Below, piece by piece: positions 1 to 4,576 of a stretch of 5,306 bases of DNA. The position numbers and the translations under genes were made by a program. Source of the stretch: JANWJE01 sp044326545 (GTDB taxonomy: Bacteria; Chlamydiota; Chlamydiia; Chlamydiales; Parachlamydiaceae); assembly GCA_044326545.1 (NCBI GenBank), contig JBIRBM010000055.1, positions 1 through 5,306 on the forward strand, written 5' to 3'. Position 1 is the stretch's first letter. Each line of letters opens with the position of its first letter. The notes beneath the pieces were generated by a model, which saw only the letters and a program-made list of their open reading frames with translations, was not told the DNA's origin and did no database searches.

Positions 1-1983
1 TTCCACATCCAAAGCCATAAGAGCAGTACATTGTATTGTTAATTGCCTGTTTGTTGTTGTTCCTTGCGTATTTTGATTGGAACTATATTTATTGGCTGCT
101 ATCCTAGCGAAACTTGGTTTCATCATTATGAAGTTAGCATACCCTCTGTCTTCCATATACCTAATAAGTTCCATTCCTGCATTTCGTTCTATGTGAACCT
201 TACATCCGTAGAAATGACAAAGCATTATTACGTAGTCATAATATTCTCTTGGGTCGTCAGGACGAAAAGCGTACCTACAAACAGGAATCCCCGTCTTATA
301 ATCGTACTTTTCAAGTTTCCTTTCGTGCATCAATTCTGGGGTATTTTCCCCTTCCAAAAGAGAATCATACCTACTTTTTACATAAATCACCCCCATTGAC
401 CGTTTGCCACCTGTCGCAACCCCATACCCAATCGGGTCAGTGCCTATACAGAACTTATGGTCGTTTAATGGGACAAACCTGTATTTACCAGCATGTTCGC
501 CATTGTCACGGACTTGATTTTCAAGGCTTATGTTTCTTGGCAAAGAACCTATCGTTACCTTCCCTGTCTTGTTGTGGTCGAAATATATCTTTCCAAACCT
601 TTTGCCTCCGACCCATTTGAAATCGCCCCTTGTGACCAAATTCCTGTTTTGGTCTAGCCTTGTAATGTTTTCCTGCAATATCTTAGCATTGAACTCGCAA
701 TTGTCGGCCGAGGTATAAAAGTACTCGGATAGGTTTGTAGGGTACTTTCTTATCTGTGAAACATATTGGCTTGGGTTATCCTCATAGAATTTCCTGTCAT
801 TCAGGATGGCTTTCAGGTTTCTGTCGCTGTAAGGGAATCCATAAGGATTTATCCCGTCCATCATGTCTTTCATGTTCACCCCACCACAATGCTGTGCCGG
901 CAAGAATGCAAACATTAATCCGCTAACGGTACTCCCATTATCCTTCTTTACCGAATAATCCGAATCATAAATCAGACTTTTCCAGTTCTTTAGGTTTTTC
1001 TCTACTGAGGCATCACCAGTACTTGCATAAAAAGCACGTCCATCACGTCTTTGAAGTGCTGGCAATACCGCATAATGCCTTTCCTCGATATTGGCTTCTT
1101 CCAATTTGGCTGGCTCTTCCACTACATACCCTGTCATGGTTGCAGAGTTGTAATGGTTGACTCCTGCATCACCAATATCAATAAATGAGTTAAGAGCCTT
1201 CTTAGAATCGGATGCTTCTATCCTTGAGTTGCGCCTTTTCTGTTTCTTGAAACTTATACCCTTTACTTGTGTACTACTTTTGTCGTATTCAGGGATAAAG
1301 AAATCGACTTCCATGTTGTCAAACCCCTGCATCATTTTCAACTGGAAGAAAGAGTCCATTTTCGCCCCTTTCTCTCCCTGCATTCCAAGGTGTGCATTAG
1401 CCGTTCTAGTGGTTCGCTCGATTGCCCAAGCCCCAAGCAGCACGGATTTCATTACCTGCCTACGTGTCCCAAGCGCACCGCCTGAACTTGTCGGGTCTTC
1501 TTCCCAGAACTGAATCCAATAAAACACTTCTCGATGGTAGTCAAAATAAAGCATCTTAAATCCTACATCCCACCACTGCAACATGTAATAATGTAGCCCT
1601 GTTAAGAAAAAAGGCTTCTTTATACCTGTTTTTTCGTCCTCTATGAGGTATATCCATACGCCATTTAACCGCCTATCCCATTCTTGGTCGGCTAGTTCAA
1701 CGTGTTTTGGATGAAAAATGTAATCTTCGTGGTATGGGTCAATTTCTTTGCCTCTTTTATCCTTGGTATATTTTCCCCTCGAATCGCAGTTTTTGTCACG
1801 TTCCCACTCCAACCACTCTTCGTATTCATCCGACAAAGGGATTCGCTCCCATTTACCACCAAAATCAAGTATCTTGGATTTGTCTTTTGGGATTGGGGGC
1901 AAATACACTTCTGGGATTCCTTCGCCCTTTATCCCTGTTTGGATGTATTTGAACTTGTACGGATTTGAGGTTTTATTGAACAT
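1..1983 (-). CDS. Phage terminase large subunit (TerL), 3' end cut by window edge
   Basis: Packaging motor: ATPase plus nuclease that drives phage DNA into the prohead and cuts it. The frame is open for 661 codons from the ATG at 1983 to the window edge, so the C-terminus is missing. Seen: an N-terminal adaptor with FFLTGLHYYMLQWWD near residues 125-139; a Walker A-like GTRRQVMKS at 172-180, ending in K179-S180 but lacking the usual glycine before the lysine; a Walker B-like YVVEEP with E289-E290; a coupling-motif candidate STGD at 321-324. The nuclease half shows IGTDP (D516) followed by GVIYVKS, then VHIERNAG (E599) and ELIRYMEDRGY, matching the first two acidic positions of the RNase H-like TerL nuclease. 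The start overlaps the stop of the upstream gene by one base (TAATG), implying translational coupling. Order and motifs fit TerL of Bacteroidota phages. Family assignment is by motif reading, not by search. Confidence 0.87.
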   Translation of the reverse strand, partial: MFNKTSNPYKFKYIQTGIKGEGIPEVYLPPIPKDKSKILDFGGKWERIPLSDEYEEWLEWERDKNCDSRGKYTKDKRGKEIDPYHEDYIFHPKHVELADQEWDRRLNGVWIYLIEDEKTGIKKPFFLTGLHYYMLQWWDVGFKMLYFDYHREVFYWIQFWEEDPTSSGGALGTRRQVMKSVLLGAWAIERTTRTANAHLGMQGEKGAKMDSFFQLKMMQGFDNMEVDFFIPEYDKSSTQVKGISFKKQKRRNSRIEASDSKKALNSFIDIGDAGVNHYNSATMTGYVVEEPAKLEEANIEERHYAVLPALQRRDGRAFYASTGDASVEKNLKNWKSLIYDSDYSVKKDNGSTVSGLMFAFLPAQHCGGVNMKDMMDGINPYGFPYSDRNLKAILNDRKFYEDNPSQYVSQIRKYPTNLSEYFYTSADNCEFNAKILQENITRLDQNRNLVTRGDFKWVGGKRFGKIYFDHNKTGKVTIGSLPRNISLENQVRDNGEHAGKYRFVPLNDHKFCIGTDPIGYGVATGGKRSMGVIYVKSRYDSLLEGENTPELMHERKLEKYDYKTGIPVCRYAFRPDDPREYYDYVIMLCHFYGCKVHIERNAGMELIRYMEDRGYANFIMMKPSFARIAANKYSSNQNTQGTTTNRQLTIQCTALMALDVE

Positions 1984-2597
1984 TACGATTTGAGGTTTTC
2001 GGGTCTTCGCATCGTGTTCCTTATTTTTTGATCGGCTTTTTTGGCAACCGACTCATTTTCTCCAAATAACTTCACCCTATACTTTTCAATGTCCGAAATC
2101 AATGCCATGAAGTCTGCTCGAATCTTTGATTTGGTATTGGTGGCGTTCATTACCTTATCGCCCCCAATATCTTCACCTTTTACTTCCTCCAACAATTGCC
2201 TTTGGTATTGCCAGAATAGCCTTTGGAAAGTGATGTAAGCCGTGAAATCATTGTTATTCTGCAAAAGGCAGACATAACAGAAAATCATTTCCTCTACCCC
2301 TTCCAATACAGAAAGCATTTCGGACGTGTACATTGATTTTCCGTTTCTATCAATGTGTGTTAGGTTGTGAATAAACGAATCTTCACCGACAATGACCATT
2401 CTTTTTGCAGCCATCCGCCTTTCTTCTAGGCTTTCGTATTCTTTTGTGAGTGGGCTATGTAGATTGTAAGCCCATTGGATAAAAAGTATGATATTATCCC
2501 TTTCCTCATGATGAAAAGAAGAAAACTCGCTGTATTGGTTCAGTCTTTCGACATCAATCAGAAAAGACGTGTCTTGATTTTCTTTTTTTTGTAACAT
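1983..2597 (-). CDS. Phage protein upstream of TerL, possible small terminase or packaging/structural protein (204 aa)
   Basis: No enzyme motif is seen. Residues 35-66 carry a pattern I recall from proteins near the terminase and portal of Bacteroidota phages: a hydrophobic helix (NIILFIQWAYN), then HSPL at 47-50, then a charged ERRMAAKR at 59-66. The rest is mostly helical and charged, with no signal peptide or convincing membrane segment. Its place directly before terL, with stop and start overlapping as TAATG, is where small terminase subunits usually lie, so TerS is a fair guess, but no DNA-binding helix-turn-helix is obvious. The ATG at 2597 lies 44 bases inside the end of the preceding gene and has no clear Shine-Dalgarno; the next methionine is residue 62, so this start is the best available. 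A run of eight A's just after the start (2583-2590) raises the chance of a frame fusion with the upstream gene. The existence of the gene is well supported; the function is not. Confidence 0.75.
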   Translation of the reverse strand: MLQKKENQDTSFLIDVERLNQYSEFSSFHHEERDNIILFIQWAYNLHSPLTKEYESLEERRMAAKRMVIVGEDSFIHNLTHIDRNGKSMYTSEMLSVLEGVEEMIFCYVCLLQNNNDFTAYITFQRLFWQYQRQLLEEVKGEDIGGDKVMNATNTKSKIRADFMALISDIEKYRVKLFGENESVAKKADQKIRNTMRRPENLKS

Positions 2598-2805
2598 TAT
2601 CGGCTAACAATGATTTGTACAACAATTCATTTAGCCCAATAATACATTTTTTAAGCACCTTCCTGTATTTTTGTGCTTGCCTGATGGATGCTTTTTCGTG
2701 GGCTAAAATGAGCTTCTCCGACTGTTTCATCTCTTTTGAGGCTGGCATTTCTTTTGTCGATTCCAACATCAAAAGAATATTGTCTGTTTTTTCGAGGAAA
2801 CTCAT
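2554..2805 (-). CDS. Small helical protein of unknown function, first gene of the leftward operon (83 aa)
   Basis: I do not recognise this protein. It is lysine- and glutamate-rich and almost entirely predicted helix (MSFLEKTDNILLMLES, then KQSEKLILAHEKASIRQAQKYRKVLKK), with no signal peptide and no cysteine motif; a short coiled coil is plausible. I chose the ATG at 2805 because a promoter -7-like CATCTTTG ends four bases upstream. The frame stays open to a TTG near 2940 and contains another ATG at 2904. That extension would add a hydrophobic stretch, but it is read through an oligo-A run and a large inverted repeat, so it is more likely non-coding. The last 44 bases overlap the 204-aa gene in another frame. 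It could be a separate small packaging protein or the N-terminal part of a frameshifted fusion with the next gene. Confidence 0.6.
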   Translation of the reverse strand: MSFLEKTDNILLMLESTKEMPASKEMKQSEKLILAHEKASIRQAQKYRKVLKKCIIGLNELLYKSLLADNVTKKRKSRHVFSD

Positions 2806-2809
2806 ATTG

Positions 2810-2817
2810 CAAAGATG
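2810..2817 (-). promoter_or_regulatory. Putative -7 element of the terminase operon promoter
   Basis: On the minus strand CATCTTTG matches 7 of 8 positions of the Bacteroidota -7 element TAnnTTTG, and four bases separate it from the ATG at 2805, so the transcript would begin at or next to the start codon. The -33 region has no TTG but a long T run. The surrounding DNA repeats ATTGCAA/TTGCAAT three times (2806-2832), which might be an operator. The match is modest, and transcription could instead come from the stronger promoter at 3211-3240. Confidence 0.4.
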
Positions 2818-2887
2818 CAATATTGTTGCAATAAAAAAAAACGTAAGATAAAACCAAACAGTTTTGAGAAAGGTTATTGAAATTGAA

Positions 2888-2938
2888 GGTAAGAAAAGAA
2901 CCATCCCCTTACCCCTTAATAAGAGGATAGTTCTTACC
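2888..2938. repeat. Long imperfect inverted repeat (hairpin)
   Basis: GGTAAG (2888-2893) pairs with CTTACC (2933-2938); after a five-base bulge AAAAG, AAC-ATCC (2899-2906) pairs with GGAT-GTT (2925-2932) around one C/A mismatch; CTTA (2908-2911) pairs with TAAG (2920-2923) around a second C/A mismatch; the loop is CCCCTTAA. That gives 17 base pairs. No T-run follows on either strand, so it is not an ordinary intrinsic terminator. It could be a structured element of the leftward leader RNA or a protein-binding site. Confidence 0.6.
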
Positions 2939-3102
2939 AACTGTTTCTCGAATAGGAATCGTTAATCGTTTTGGCTTGCATCGGATAAACCAAAAATCCA
3001 GACATGCAATTTAAAAGAAAATGAAGTTTAAAAAGTCTAAAAATAAAGTGACCTTTTGATAGGGAGCGTCTTAACCTTCTTTAGGGTTCTTTGCAGTGAG
3101 GC

Positions 3103-3146
3103 GCAAAATGACAAAAGCCTAGCAACGTGCAGCGTTACTAGGCTTT
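3103..3146 (-). terminator. Terminator-like hairpin in the leftward leader
   Basis: AAAGCCTAG (3114-3122) and CTAGGCTTT (3138-3146) form nine perfect pairs; after one mismatch AACG (3124-3127) pairs with CGTT (3133-3136) around a TGCAG loop. On the minus strand the stem is followed by TTTTGTCATTTT, a broken T-tract, so termination would be leftward and probably incomplete. On the plus strand the downstream DNA is less T-rich. Confidence 0.5.
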
Positions 3147-3205
3147 GCCTATTTGGTTTTCGGTTTAGAAAGCCTTAACCAATGTCTTTGATCGCTGCAC
3201 AATCA
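3103..3205 (-). ncRNA. Candidate transcription attenuator leader or short sRNA
   Basis: An RNA starting about 3205 from the promoter at 3211-3240 would first contain GTGCAGCG (3200-3193), then AGGCTTT (3175-3169), then AAAGCCT (3146-3140), then CGCTGCAC (3134-3127), then the closing arm of a terminator-like hairpin. The first and fourth segments pair perfectly (8 bp) and the second and third pair perfectly (7 bp), nested, and this excludes the terminator hairpin because it uses the same 5' arm. A third helix, TTGGTT/AACCAA (3182-3177 with 3158-3153), would in turn exclude the inner antiterminator helix. This is an attenuator layout; a free sRNA of about 100 nt is the alternative. No known riboswitch aptamer was recognised. 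Confidence 0.45.
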
Positions 3206-3210
3206 CATTG

Positions 3211-3240
3211 CAAATGTAGCGATTACTTTTAAAACTCAAA
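3211..3240 (-). promoter_or_regulatory. Leftward Bacteroidota-type promoter
   Basis: On the minus strand TTTG (3240-3237), an 18-base spacer and TACATTTG (3218-3211) match the Bacteroidota -33/-7 promoter, with an exact -7 element. Transcription would start near 3205, just after the stop of the 60-aa gene, and run towards the attenuator-like hairpin and the terminase operon. It overlaps the last codons of the 60-aa gene. Confidence 0.6.
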
Positions 3241-3411
3241 AACTTTCTTTCTTACTTTTCTGATACTACTAGAAATGATTCTTCTATTTGTAGGCTCAAA
3301 GTGAATCCTTGCCATGCTTTCAGGCACTAAACTGGCCTTCGGGGAGAACACGATTATCCCATCATAAGGTATCATAGTAAATTCAATGTCTCTTTCTGTA
3401 TCAGGTATCAT
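3229..3411 (-). CDS. Small basic protein of unknown function, divergent from the HTH regulator (60 aa)
   Basis: I do not recognise this protein. It begins MIPDTERDIEFTMIPYDGII, has a central beta-prone segment (IIVFSPKASLVP) and ends in a strongly basic tail with several R/K (SSSIRKVRKKVFEF). There is no signal peptide or membrane span. The start at 3411 is fixed by the best ribosome binding site in the window: AGGAGG at 3422-3417 with a five-base spacer. A longer reading from 3528 would run through the divergent promoter and into the regulator gene, so it is rejected. It is transcribed away from the helix-turn-helix gene across a shared promoter/operator region. This resembles the cI/cro layout of phage switches, so a Cro-like, antirepressor or toxin role is possible, but no helix-turn-helix is evident and none of these is demonstrated. 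Confidence 0.65.
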   Translation of the reverse strand: MIPDTERDIEFTMIPYDGIIVFSPKASLVPESMARIHFEPTNRRIISSSIRKVRKKVFEF

Positions 3412-3416
3412 TTTAT

Positions 3417-3422
3417 CCTCCT
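3417..3422 (-). promoter_or_regulatory. Strong Shine-Dalgarno site of the 60-aa gene
   Basis: AGGAGG on the minus strand, five bases before the ATG at 3411. It is notable because the other genes here have no visible Shine-Dalgarno, so this small protein may be made at a high level or under different translational rules. Confidence 0.75.
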
Positions 3423-3439
3423 TTCTTGGTTTCTTGCTA

Positions 3440-3447
3440 CAAATATA
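3440..3447 (-). promoter_or_regulatory. -7 element of the leftward promoter of the 60-aa gene
   Basis: TATATTTG on the minus strand is an exact TAnnTTTG match. The start would be near 3434, giving a leader of roughly 20-25 nt that contains the AGGAGG site. The -33 region (about 3467-3471) reads GTGG rather than TTG, so it is weak. One copy of the 13-bp direct repeat lies between the -7 and -33 positions, where a bound regulator would block it. Confidence 0.55.
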
Positions 3448-3450
3448 AAT

Positions 3451-3502
3451 ATTATTTCTATATTTTACCACTTTTTTATTTTTATTACAATTATTTCTAT
3501 AT
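3451..3502. repeat. 13-bp direct repeat, probable operator pair
   Basis: ATTATTTCTATAT occurs exactly at 3451-3463 and again at 3490-3502, 39 bases apart start to start. The first copy lies inside the leftward promoter and the second runs into the rightward -7 element (3500-3507). This is the position expected for sites of an autoregulating repressor controlling both divergent promoters. The DNA is very AT-rich, so chance is not excluded, but an exact 13-mer at both promoters is suggestive. Confidence 0.55.
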
Positions 3503-3507
3503 CTTTG
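3500..3507 (+). promoter_or_regulatory. -7 element of the rightward regulator promoter (leaderless)
   Basis: TATCTTTG is an exact TAnnTTTG match, and only four bases (TGTC) separate it from the ATG at 3512. The transcript would start at or within a base or two of the start codon, giving leaderless mRNA. The -33 region is a T-rich tract without TTG. It overlaps one copy of the direct repeat. Confidence 0.6.
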
Positions 3508-3511
3508 TGTC

Positions 3512-3931
3512 ATGGAATTAAAGAACACGGACGATTTAAGGTATTTGCTTAGGAACTCGATTCACGAACAATACACGAATGTTTCGGCAGTGACGAAAAA
3601 AGCAGGAATACCGCAGGCAACATTGCAGAAGTTCATGAAGCAGGATGTAGGGATGTCAACATCTACATTGTTCCCTGTTTTGGAAGTTCTTGGCAAAAAA
3701 TTGGTGGTTTGTGACGTTGGGAAAGAAAATTCCATTGAGGAAATTGTCAAAAAGGAGTCCAAAGTCCCAATTGTTCAATTAAAAACCTCAATTACCAAAG
3801 AATCACTTTCAACCGAACTAAGAAACAGGATAGAGGAATACAAATCAGCACCCGAACCGAAAGAGAAGTTCAGCGTTGATTTGATAATCGAGTTTTTGGA
3901 AGAGTCTTACGATAAATTAGCAACCATTTAA
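3512..3931 (+). CDS. Helix-turn-helix transcriptional regulator, repressor-like (139 aa)
   Basis: A likely cytoplasmic DNA-binding regulator of the XRE/cI type. Residues 24-43 (VSAVTKKAGIPQATLQKFMK) read as a helix-turn-helix: a helix, the AGIPQAT turn and recognition helix, then a stabilising segment (STSTLFPVLEVLGKKL, 49-64). The C-terminal half (about 75-139) is charged and helical, ending KFSVDLIIEFLEESYDKLATI, and may serve dimerisation; no LexA-like protease residues were noticed. The ATG at 3512 is the natural start, as it lies four bases after a -7 element with no room for an untranslated leader. It is divergent from the 60-aa gene across a region with a 13-bp direct repeat, so it probably represses its own and the neighbour's promoter. 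The RRM gene follows after 11 bases, suggesting co-transcription. An alternative is the antitoxin/regulator of a small two-gene module. Confidence 0.8.
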   Translation: MELKNTDDLRYLLRNSIHEQYTNVSAVTKKAGIPQATLQKFMKQDVGMSTSTLFPVLEVLGKKLVVCDVGKENSIEEIVKKESKVPIVQLKTSITKESLSTELRNRIEEYKSAPEPKEKFSVDLIIEFLEESYDKLATI

Positions 3932-3942
3932 TTTTACATATT

Positions 3943-4191
3943 TTGAAACTGTTCGTATCAAACATCGAATTCAACACATCGGAAAAGCAACTAAAAGAGT
4001 CTTTCGAGGACTTTGGGGTCGTGGATTCTATTAAACTAATCAACGACAAGGAGTCTGGCAAGTTCAGGGGATTTGGCTTTGTTGAAATGGCTGATTCGGA
4101 TGCCAAAAGAGCCATAAAAGGACTTGATGGTACTGATTTTAAAGGAAGACCGTTAAGAGTAAACGAAGCGCAAGAAAAACAACCAAAGTAA
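3943..4191 (+). CDS. RRM-domain RNA-binding protein with TTG start (82 aa)
   Basis: A single RNA recognition motif fills the protein. RNP-2 is LFVSNI at residues 3-8; RNP-1 is RGFGFVEM at 42-49, with the aromatic residues F44 and F46 that stack on RNA bases present. The order beta-alpha-beta-beta-alpha-beta is readable, ending GRPLRVNEA, with a short charged tail. Bacteria, notably Bacteroidota and cyanobacteria, have such one-domain Rbp proteins; in Bacteroides thetaiotaomicron relatives (RbpA/RbpB) act in post-transcriptional control. The start is TTG at 3943: it puts the usual MKLFV beginning exactly in register, and no in-frame ATG lies between it and the previous stop. No Shine-Dalgarno is visible. 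It lies 11 bases after the regulator gene and 21 bases before the histone-like gene, a probable operon. RNA binding is well supported; targets are unknown. Confidence 0.9.
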   Translation: MKLFVSNIEFNTSEKQLKESFEDFGVVDSIKLINDKESGKFRGFGFVEMADSDAKRAIKGLDGTDFKGRPLRVNEAQEKQPK

Positions 4192-4212
4192 CCAATTTAA
4201 CCCCAAAATAGT

Positions 4213-4401
4213 ATGTCACAATTAGGAAAAGATGCAATCGGGAATCTTAGGCTTGCAGTAGAGTCTTTGGAAGTAGACTACGAAAAGTTCGAGAAAGGAA
4301 ACAAAGCAGCAGGAACTCGATCTAGGAACACACTACAAGCAATGAAAGTTGTTTGTCAAGAATTGAGAGTAGAAATTCAGGATACTAAAAACAAAGAGTA
4401 G
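4213..4401 (+). CDS. Histone H1-like (Hc1-type) DNA-binding protein (62 aa)
   Basis: The core YEKFEKGNKAAGTRSR at residues 23-38 is the signature of the Hc1 histone H1-like family: short helical proteins first known from chlamydiae and widespread in Bacteroidota, where copies of about 60 residues lack the long lysine/alanine-rich tail of chlamydial Hc1. This one fits the short form: two helices around the GNKAAGTR turn and a weakly charged end (EIQDTKNKE). It probably binds DNA or nucleoid without sequence specificity. It follows the RRM gene after 21 bases and reads in the same direction; no Shine-Dalgarno is seen before the ATG. On a phage segment it could compact or mark DNA or alter host transcription, but that is inference. 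No terminator follows, so transcription may continue into the structured non-coding region. Confidence 0.88.
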   Translation: MSQLGKDAIGNLRLAVESLEVDYEKFEKGNKAAGTRSRNTLQAMKVVCQELRVEIQDTKNKE

Positions 4402-4430
4402 ATTGTTTTGCGTTCCTACACATAATGACT

Positions 4431-4572
4431 AATGGCCGTCTCCATTGTTAGGTGCTTCCTTAATAACTACCATAGCGCATGATTTAAAATGTGGTAGCGA
4501 ATAAAATGCCGAGTAGGGTAAATCACCAAGGAAAGGAAGCAAAGACCGTATGGCACTAACGATAAAGTGCCA
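4431..4572 (+). ncRNA. Structured non-coding RNA, 5' domain with four helices
   Basis: The helices can be read directly. AATGG/CCATT (4431-4435 with 4442-4446) is a short hairpin. TGCTTCCTT (4453-4461) pairs perfectly with AAGGAAGCA (4533-4541). Inside that helix CTACCA (4467-4472) pairs with TGGTAG (4492-4497), or alternatively CTAC and CGCAT pair with ATGTGGTAG. TGGCAC (4551-4556) pairs with GTGCCA (4567-4572). GTTAG (4447) could also pair with CTAAC at 4556-4560. No known RNA family was recognised: it lacks the RNase P, 6S and tmRNA signatures I know. It may form one RNA with the tRNA-like element directly downstream. No promoter was found, so it may be processed from the upstream operon transcript. 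Confidence 0.45.
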
Positions 4573-4576
4573 AATA

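Larger units (their letters stand above)
2806..3210. other. Gene-free leader/intergenic region of about 400 bases
   Basis: No convincing gene lies here on either strand. It holds the leftward promoter ending at 3211, a possible attenuator or sRNA (3103-3205), a long imperfect hairpin (2888-2938) and a weaker promoter (2810-2817). A 23-codon minus-strand frame (3005-2934) exists but has no ribosome binding site and is not called. If transcription starts at about 3205, this is a roughly 400-nt untranslated leader of the terminase operon. Confidence 0.6.

Noticed and set aside
43..718. Overlapping plus-strand reading frames at 43-399, 249-620 and 530-718
   Set aside because: They lie opposite the continuous terminase frame, have cysteine- and proline-rich unnatural composition and carry no recognisable domain; they are shadows.
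1157..1993. Plus-strand frames around 1157-1513 and 1702-1993
   Set aside because: They are opposite the N-terminal half of TerL, mutually overlapping in several frames and without any promoter.
2554..2940. Longer 128-codon version of the 83-aa gene starting at TTG 2940, with a possible membrane segment
   Set aside because: The extra part runs through an inverted repeat and an oligo-A tract and lacks a ribosome binding site; the ATG at 2805 sits right after a promoter-like element. Not fully excluded.
2934..3005. 23-codon minus-strand frame that could be a leader peptide
   Set aside because: No Shine-Dalgarno, no dedicated promoter and no run of regulatory codons.
3229..3528. 99-codon version of the 60-aa gene
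   Set aside because: It would begin inside the divergent regulator gene and cross both promoters; the strong AGGAGG fixes the start at 3411.
4521..4550. Resemblance to the signal recognition particle RNA core (GGAAGCA)
   Set aside because: Only a short purine-rich word matches; the paired CAGG and loop contexts of the SRP domain are absent.
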